Part shown: one piece after another, positions 60,496 through 64,000 of the stretch
Numbering within the stretch: position 1 is the stretch's first letter
Layout: every line of letters begins with the position of its first letter
Notes under the pieces: generated by a model
What the model was told of the DNA's origin: nothing
Databases searched by the model: none
What the model saw: the letters and a program-made list of their open reading frames with translations, nothing else
Made by a program: the position numbers and the translations under genes
Assembly: GCF_030811555.1 (NCBI RefSeq)
Contig: NZ_JAUSQZ010000001.1
Coordinates: forward strand, 3,965,241 to 4,029,240
Direction of reading: 5' to 3'
Length of the DNA stretch: 64,000 nt
From: Kineosporia succinea
GTDB taxonomy: Bacteria > Actinomycetota > Actinomycetes > Actinomycetales > Kineosporiaceae

Positions 60496-60683
60496 GTTCC
60501 GAGCCTGGCAAGAACAGAGTGACGCTCGGTACAGGGTGTGCCCCCGCCCTCAGGGGGACGGCCCCCCGGGAAGAACGGGGGCAAACCCTATTGACTATGG
60601 CTCCGTCACAGATCGGCGCATATTGCTGCATAGGGTCTGCCGCCGGTCGGCACAGGTCTGTGGGGCCGCCCTCTTCGTCACGA

Positions 60684-63600
60684 TCAGATATCGGCGGTCT
60701 CCAGGGCCGGTGCCATCGCGGTCTGGATCAGCCGGCCACCACGCCGGGTGAGGAGCTGGGCCCGGCCGGGCGGCAGGTGCCGGGCCTTCACGTTGCCCAG
60801 CAGCGGGCCCTCGTTGGGCGGGCACGACAGCGCCAGGTCGGGAGTGTTCAGCTCCTGCATCCGGCGCAGGACCGGGTCCATCGACATCCGCATCAGGCCG
60901 GCCGCCGCGCGGGTCAGCACGACGTGCAGGCCGATGTCACCGGCCTGCGGCAGGAGCGGCACGAACTCGCTCAGCGGATTGTCCATGCCCGCGATCAGGT
61001 CGTAGTCGTCGATCAGGACGAACAGCAGGGGGCCCTTCCACCAGTCGCGGCGGCGCAGCTGGTCGGGGGTGATGTCCGGCCCGGGCAGCCGGGGTTTCAG
61101 ACCCGAGACAGCGTCCGCCGCGGTGTGTTTGGTGGTGTCCAGCGAGACCGAGTAGCCCAGGCGGTACTCCTCGGGGATCAGGTCGAACAGCTCGCGGCGG
61201 TAGTCCACCGCCATGATCCGTGCCTCCTGCGGGGAGTACCGCTCGAGGATGCCCTTCAGCACCACGCGCAGCAGGTTCGTCTTCCCGCTCTCGGTGTCGC
61301 CGAGCACGGTCAGGTGCGGCTGGGCGCGGAAGTCGTGCCAGACCGGCTTGAGATGGGTCTCGTCCAGGCCCAGGGCGATCCGGATGTCGCCCTCGACCCC
61401 GGGCAGGTCCTCGACCGGAAGCTGCATCGGCAGCGTCCGCACCGGCCGCACCGTGGGCCCGCTCCAGCTGTCCACGACTGACGAGACCAGGTGACGGGTG
61501 CCCTGCACCAGGTCGGCGGCGGTGCTCAGGCCGTCGATCCGGGGCAGCGCGCCGAGGAAGTGCAGCTTGCTGTCCGTCAGACCGCGTCCCGCCTGCTTCG
61601 GCACCTGCGCCGCGGCCCGCAGGTCGATGCCGGACTCGACCGCGTCACCCAGCCGCAGCTCCAGCTTGGTGCCGATCTTGTCGCGCATCGTGTGGTGGAT
61701 CTCCGACCAGCGAGAGGCCGTGAGCAGGATGTGGACGCCGTAGTTCAGGCCCCGCCCGGCGATCTCGCGCACCTTCTCCTCGGCCGCCTCGAACTCCTGG
61801 CGCAGCGTGAACCAGCCGTCCACGACGAGGAAGACGTCGCCGAAGGGGTCCTCGACGGCGCCCGAGGCCAGCAGTTCGCGGTAGGCGGGCATCCCGGCCA
61901 CGTCGAGCGCGGCGAACTGGCGCTCACGTTCGGTCAGCAGCGTGGAGATCTCCGCGATCGTGCGGTTGATCCGGTCCGGGTCGTGCCGCCCGGTCACCCC
62001 ACCCACGTGCGGGAGGTCACCGATCGCGGACAGCGAGCCACCGCCGAAGTCGAGGCAGTAGAACTGCACCTCGCGCGGCGAGTGGGTGAGAGCCAGACCG
62101 GTGATCAGCGTGCGCAGCAGCGTGCTCTTGCCGCTCTGCGGGCCACCCGCGATACCGGCGTGGCCACCGACCCCGGCCAGGTCCACCACCAGCAGGTCGC
62201 GGATCTGCTCGAACGGCTTGTCGATGAGACCGATCGGCACCTGCAGCAGCTGCGAGGGATCGCTCTCGACCGGGCGCAGGCCGTGGTCGGGGTCGGGAAG
62301 CAGCGGCGGCAGCACCTGGTCCAGCGTCGGCGGCTGCTCCAGCGGGGGCAGCCACACCTGGTGCGCCGGGGGCCCCTGCTCGAACAGGCGTGAGGCCAGC
62401 ACCGACATCACCGACGACTGCAGCGGCGCGGCCACGCCCTCGCCGTCGTCCTCCGACTTCGGCTTCTCCTCCTCGGCCTCCACCGGCTTCGCCACCGGCA
62501 GGTAGCTCACCCCGTACGGGAGCACCTGACTGGCGATGACCTCCTGGCGGATCTTCTTCGACCGCAGCCGGTGCGGGCCGGACACGTAGGCGGCCTTGAA
62601 ACGGGTGATGGTGGCGACGTCGGAGCGCAGGTAACCGTTACCGGGCGCCGACGGCAGCTCGTAGGCGTCCGGCACACCGATGACGGCCCGCGACTCCATG
62701 GCCGAGAAGGTACGCAGACCGATCCGGTACGAGAGGTGACCCTCGAGCTGGTGGATACGGCCGTCGTCCAGACGCTGCGAGGCGAGCAGGAGGTGCACCG
62801 CCAGCGACCGGCCGAGCCGGCCGATCATCACGAACAGGTCGATGAAGTCGCCGTGGGTGGCGATCAGCTCGCTGAACTCGTCGACGACGAGGAACAGGGT
62901 GGGCAGCGGATCGAGCGCCGCGCCCTTCACCCGGGCCCGTTCGTAGTCGCGCACCGAGCTGTAGTTGCCCGCCGCGCGCAGCAGTTCCTGGCGCCGCACC
63001 AGCTCACCGCTCAGCGCGTCGTGCATCCGGTCGACCAGAGCGGCCTCGTCGGCCAGGTTGGTGATGGTCGCGGACACGTGCGGAAGGTCGTCCAGGCCGG
63101 CGAAGGTCGCACCACCCTTGAAGTCGACCAGCACGAAGTTCAGCGTCTCCGACGAGTGCGTCGCCGCCAGACCCATCACCAGGGTGCGCAGCAGCTCGCT
63201 CTTGCCCGAGCCGGTCGCGCCGATCAGCATGCCGTGCGGGCCCATGCCGTCCTCGGCGGACTCCTTGATGTCCAGCTCGATCGGTGAACCGTCGGCGGCG
63301 ACGCCGATCGGGACCCGCAGCCGGTCCTTCGGCTTGCGCGAGGCCCAGGCCGGGCGCGGGTCGTAGTTCTCGAGGTCGTCGATCCCGAGCAGCAGGGGCA
63401 GGTCCAGGTCCGCCGTGAGACCGTCCTGCACCTGCTGGTCCGAGCCGCCGCTCCGGGTCGAGTGCGGCGCCAGCAGTTTGGCCAGCGACCGGGCCCGGTT
63501 CAGCGACAGGCCGTCGGGCGAGCACAGCCGGGTCCGCACCTCACGGCCGACCCGGTCCTTCTTCACCATGTCCACGTTCGTCGCCGTGACGTCCAGCGTG

Positions 63601-64000
63601 AGCACCCCTCGGCCCGCCGCCTCGGCGTGCCCGTCCAGGTCGATCATCACCGCGTTCCGGTAACCGCTGGCGAGGAACCGCGCGCCGGGCGGAATGCGTC
63701 CACCGTCGTTGATCACCACGACGAAAGGCTCCTCGCGCGAAGGAGTCGCACCCGACTCGAACTTCGCGCGCTCCCCGAACGGCTGCCCCAGAAGACGTTC
63801 CACGTCCTCCAGCGACTCCCCGAACAACCGCACCGGGCCCGCCGCGTCCACCGCGCTCTCGTGCTGTGCGTGCGGCAGCCACTTCATCCAGGTCCACTCC
63901 GGCGCCGCGTCCTTCGACGTGCACACCGCCACCAGCACCTCGTCCGGGGCGTGGAACGTGACCAGCTGGGCGATGAGCGCCCGCACCATCTGCCGGGCGT
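60684..64000 (-). CDS. eccC: Type VII secretion FtsK/SpoIIIE-type ATPase EccC, partial
   Basis: The gene runs off the right edge; about 1105 residues are present, and the N-terminal membrane part (roughly 200-250 residues, judged from usual EccC length) is missing. Three P-loop ATPase domains are visible: Walker A GATGSGKSE (near 63215) with VVDEFSEL; GGPQSGKST (near 62130) with VVDGW; and GDTESGKTN (near 61285) with VLIDDYD. The order and the ARQMVRALIAQLVTFHAPDEV opening identify the fused EccCab type that powers export of WXG100 proteins. Only the first domain keeps the full Walker B acids, as is typical. Other secretion genes should lie to the right. Confidence 0.96.
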   Translation of the reverse strand, partial: ARQMVRALIAQLVTFHAPDEVLVAVCTSKDAAPEWTWMKWLPHAQHESAVDAAGPVRLFGESLEDVERLLGQPFGERAKFESGATPSREEPFVVVINDGGRIPPGARFLASGYRNAVMIDLDGHAEAAGRGVLTLDVTATNVDMVKKDRVGREVRTRLCSPDGLSLNRARSLAKLLAPHSTRSGGSDQQVQDGLTADLDLPLLLGIDDLENYDPRPAWASRKPKDRLRVPIGVAADGSPIELDIKESAEDGMGPHGMLIGATGSGKSELLRTLVMGLAATHSSETLNFVLVDFKGGATFAGLDDLPHVSATITNLADEAALVDRMHDALSGELVRRQELLRAAGNYSSVRDYERARVKGAALDPLPTLFLVVDEFSELIATHGDFIDLFVMIGRLGRSLAVHLLLASQRLDDGRIHQLEGHLSYRIGLRTFSAMESRAVIGVPDAYELPSAPGNGYLRSDVATITRFKAAYVSGPHRLRSKKIRQEVIASQVLPYGVSYLPVAKPVEAEEEKPKSEDDGEGVAAPLQSSVMSVLASRLFEQGPPAHQVWLPPLEQPPTLDQVLPPLLPDPDHGLRPVESDPSQLLQVPIGLIDKPFEQIRDLLVVDLAGVGGHAGIAGGPQSGKSTLLRTLITGLALTHSPREVQFYCLDFGGGSLSAIGDLPHVGGVTGRHDPDRINRTIAEISTLLTERERQFAALDVAGMPAYRELLASGAVEDPFGDVFLVVDGWFTLRQEFEAAEEKVREIAGRGLNYGVHILLTASRWSEIHHTMRDKIGTKLELRLGDAVESGIDLRAAAQVPKQAGRGLTDSKLHFLGALPRIDGLSTAADLVQGTRHLVSSVVDSWSGPTVRPVRTLPMQLPVEDLPGVEGDIRIALGLDETHLKPVWHDFRAQPHLTVLGDTESGKTNLLRVVLKGILERYSPQEARIMAVDYRRELFDLIPEEYRLGYSVSLDTTKHTAADAVSGLKPRLPGPDITPDQLRRRDWWKGPLLFVLIDDYDLIAGMDNPLSEFVPLLPQAGDIGLHVVLTRAAAGLMRMSMDPVLRRMQELNTPDLALSCPPNEGPLLGNVKARHLPPGRAQLLTRRGGRLIQTAMAPALETADI

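Noticed and set aside
60684-64000. Considered as an FtsK DNA translocase
   Set aside because: Three consecutive ATPase domains and the degenerate second and third sites are features of EccC, not FtsK.

Overview
This is 64 kb of very GC-rich chromosomal DNA. The GC content, the many GTG starts, the MbtH and mycobacterial-type propane/phenol monooxygenase genes, a type VII secretion ATPase and many Tat or Sec exported carbohydrate-active proteins all point to a filamentous or soil actinomycete. A Kineosporia- or Pseudonocardia-like organism would fit, but the genus cannot be fixed from the sequence alone. I see no rRNA, tRNA, CRISPR, transposase, integrase or phage gene. Both ends cut through genes: an NRPS on the left and eccC on the right.

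Region 1 (1-13.4 kb) is a siderophore locus. It holds the end of an NRPS (C-A-T-E), an MbtH protein and a siderophore N-acyltransferase in one overlapping run. Next come a lipoprotein for ferric-siderophore binding, a two-gene heterodimeric ABC exporter, and the FecCD/FecE-type importer (two permeases and an ATPase). Two 19-bp IdeR/DmdR-like iron boxes (6095-6113 and 10298-10316) lie at the binding-protein gene and between the divergent exporter and importer genes. Together the genes would make, export and take back a hydroxamate-type siderophore under iron control.

Region 2 (13.4-34 kb) is a mixed accessory and cell-envelope region. It contains a LysE exporter with an Lrp/AsnC regulator, and extracellular glycosidases (GH114-like, a membrane-anchored GH26-like enzyme, and a GH99/GH71-like enzyme with a fascin-like domain). 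It also has a ricin-lectin membrane protein, a UGT-type glycosyltransferase, an orphan LuxR regulator, a D-Ala-D-Ala carboxypeptidase, an alcohol dehydrogenase, a two-component system, an MMPL transporter, a phosphatidylcholine-synthase-like enzyme, small secreted proteins, an EamA transporter and an SGNH esterase.

Region 3 (34-46.3 kb) is a mim/prm binuclear-iron monooxygenase operon. A divergent MimR-like activator precedes the hydroxylase alpha subunit, reductase, hydroxylase beta subunit, coupling protein, an amidohydrolase, a DUF59 (MIP18-like) protein, a zinc alcohol dehydrogenase and a dedicated GroEL-like chaperonin. An Nramp metal transporter follows after a hairpin. The set suggests oxidation of propane, acetone or phenol-type substrates, with its own folding and possibly iron-supply genes.

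Region 4 (46.2-64 kb) contains a DinB-like protein, a membrane-anchored discoidin-domain protein next to a second orphan LuxR regulator, and a polar amino-acid ABC transporter operon that ends in a class II glutamine amidotransferase and faces a LysR gene. It continues with two more ricin-lectin membrane proteins flanking an M20 amidohydrolase, a methyltransferase, an ECF sigma factor coupled to a membrane-anchored protein with a degenerate ADP-ribosyltransferase-like domain, and eccC.

The observations that stand out most are: a frame-preserving 93-bp palindromic insert in the NRPS epimerization domain; a dispersed family of look-alike single-pass membrane proteins carrying different sugar-binding or sugar-cleaving domains, two of them near related orphan LuxR regulators; the sigma factor/ART-like pair beside the type VII secretion gene; and the strictly asymmetric ATPase sites of the exporter.
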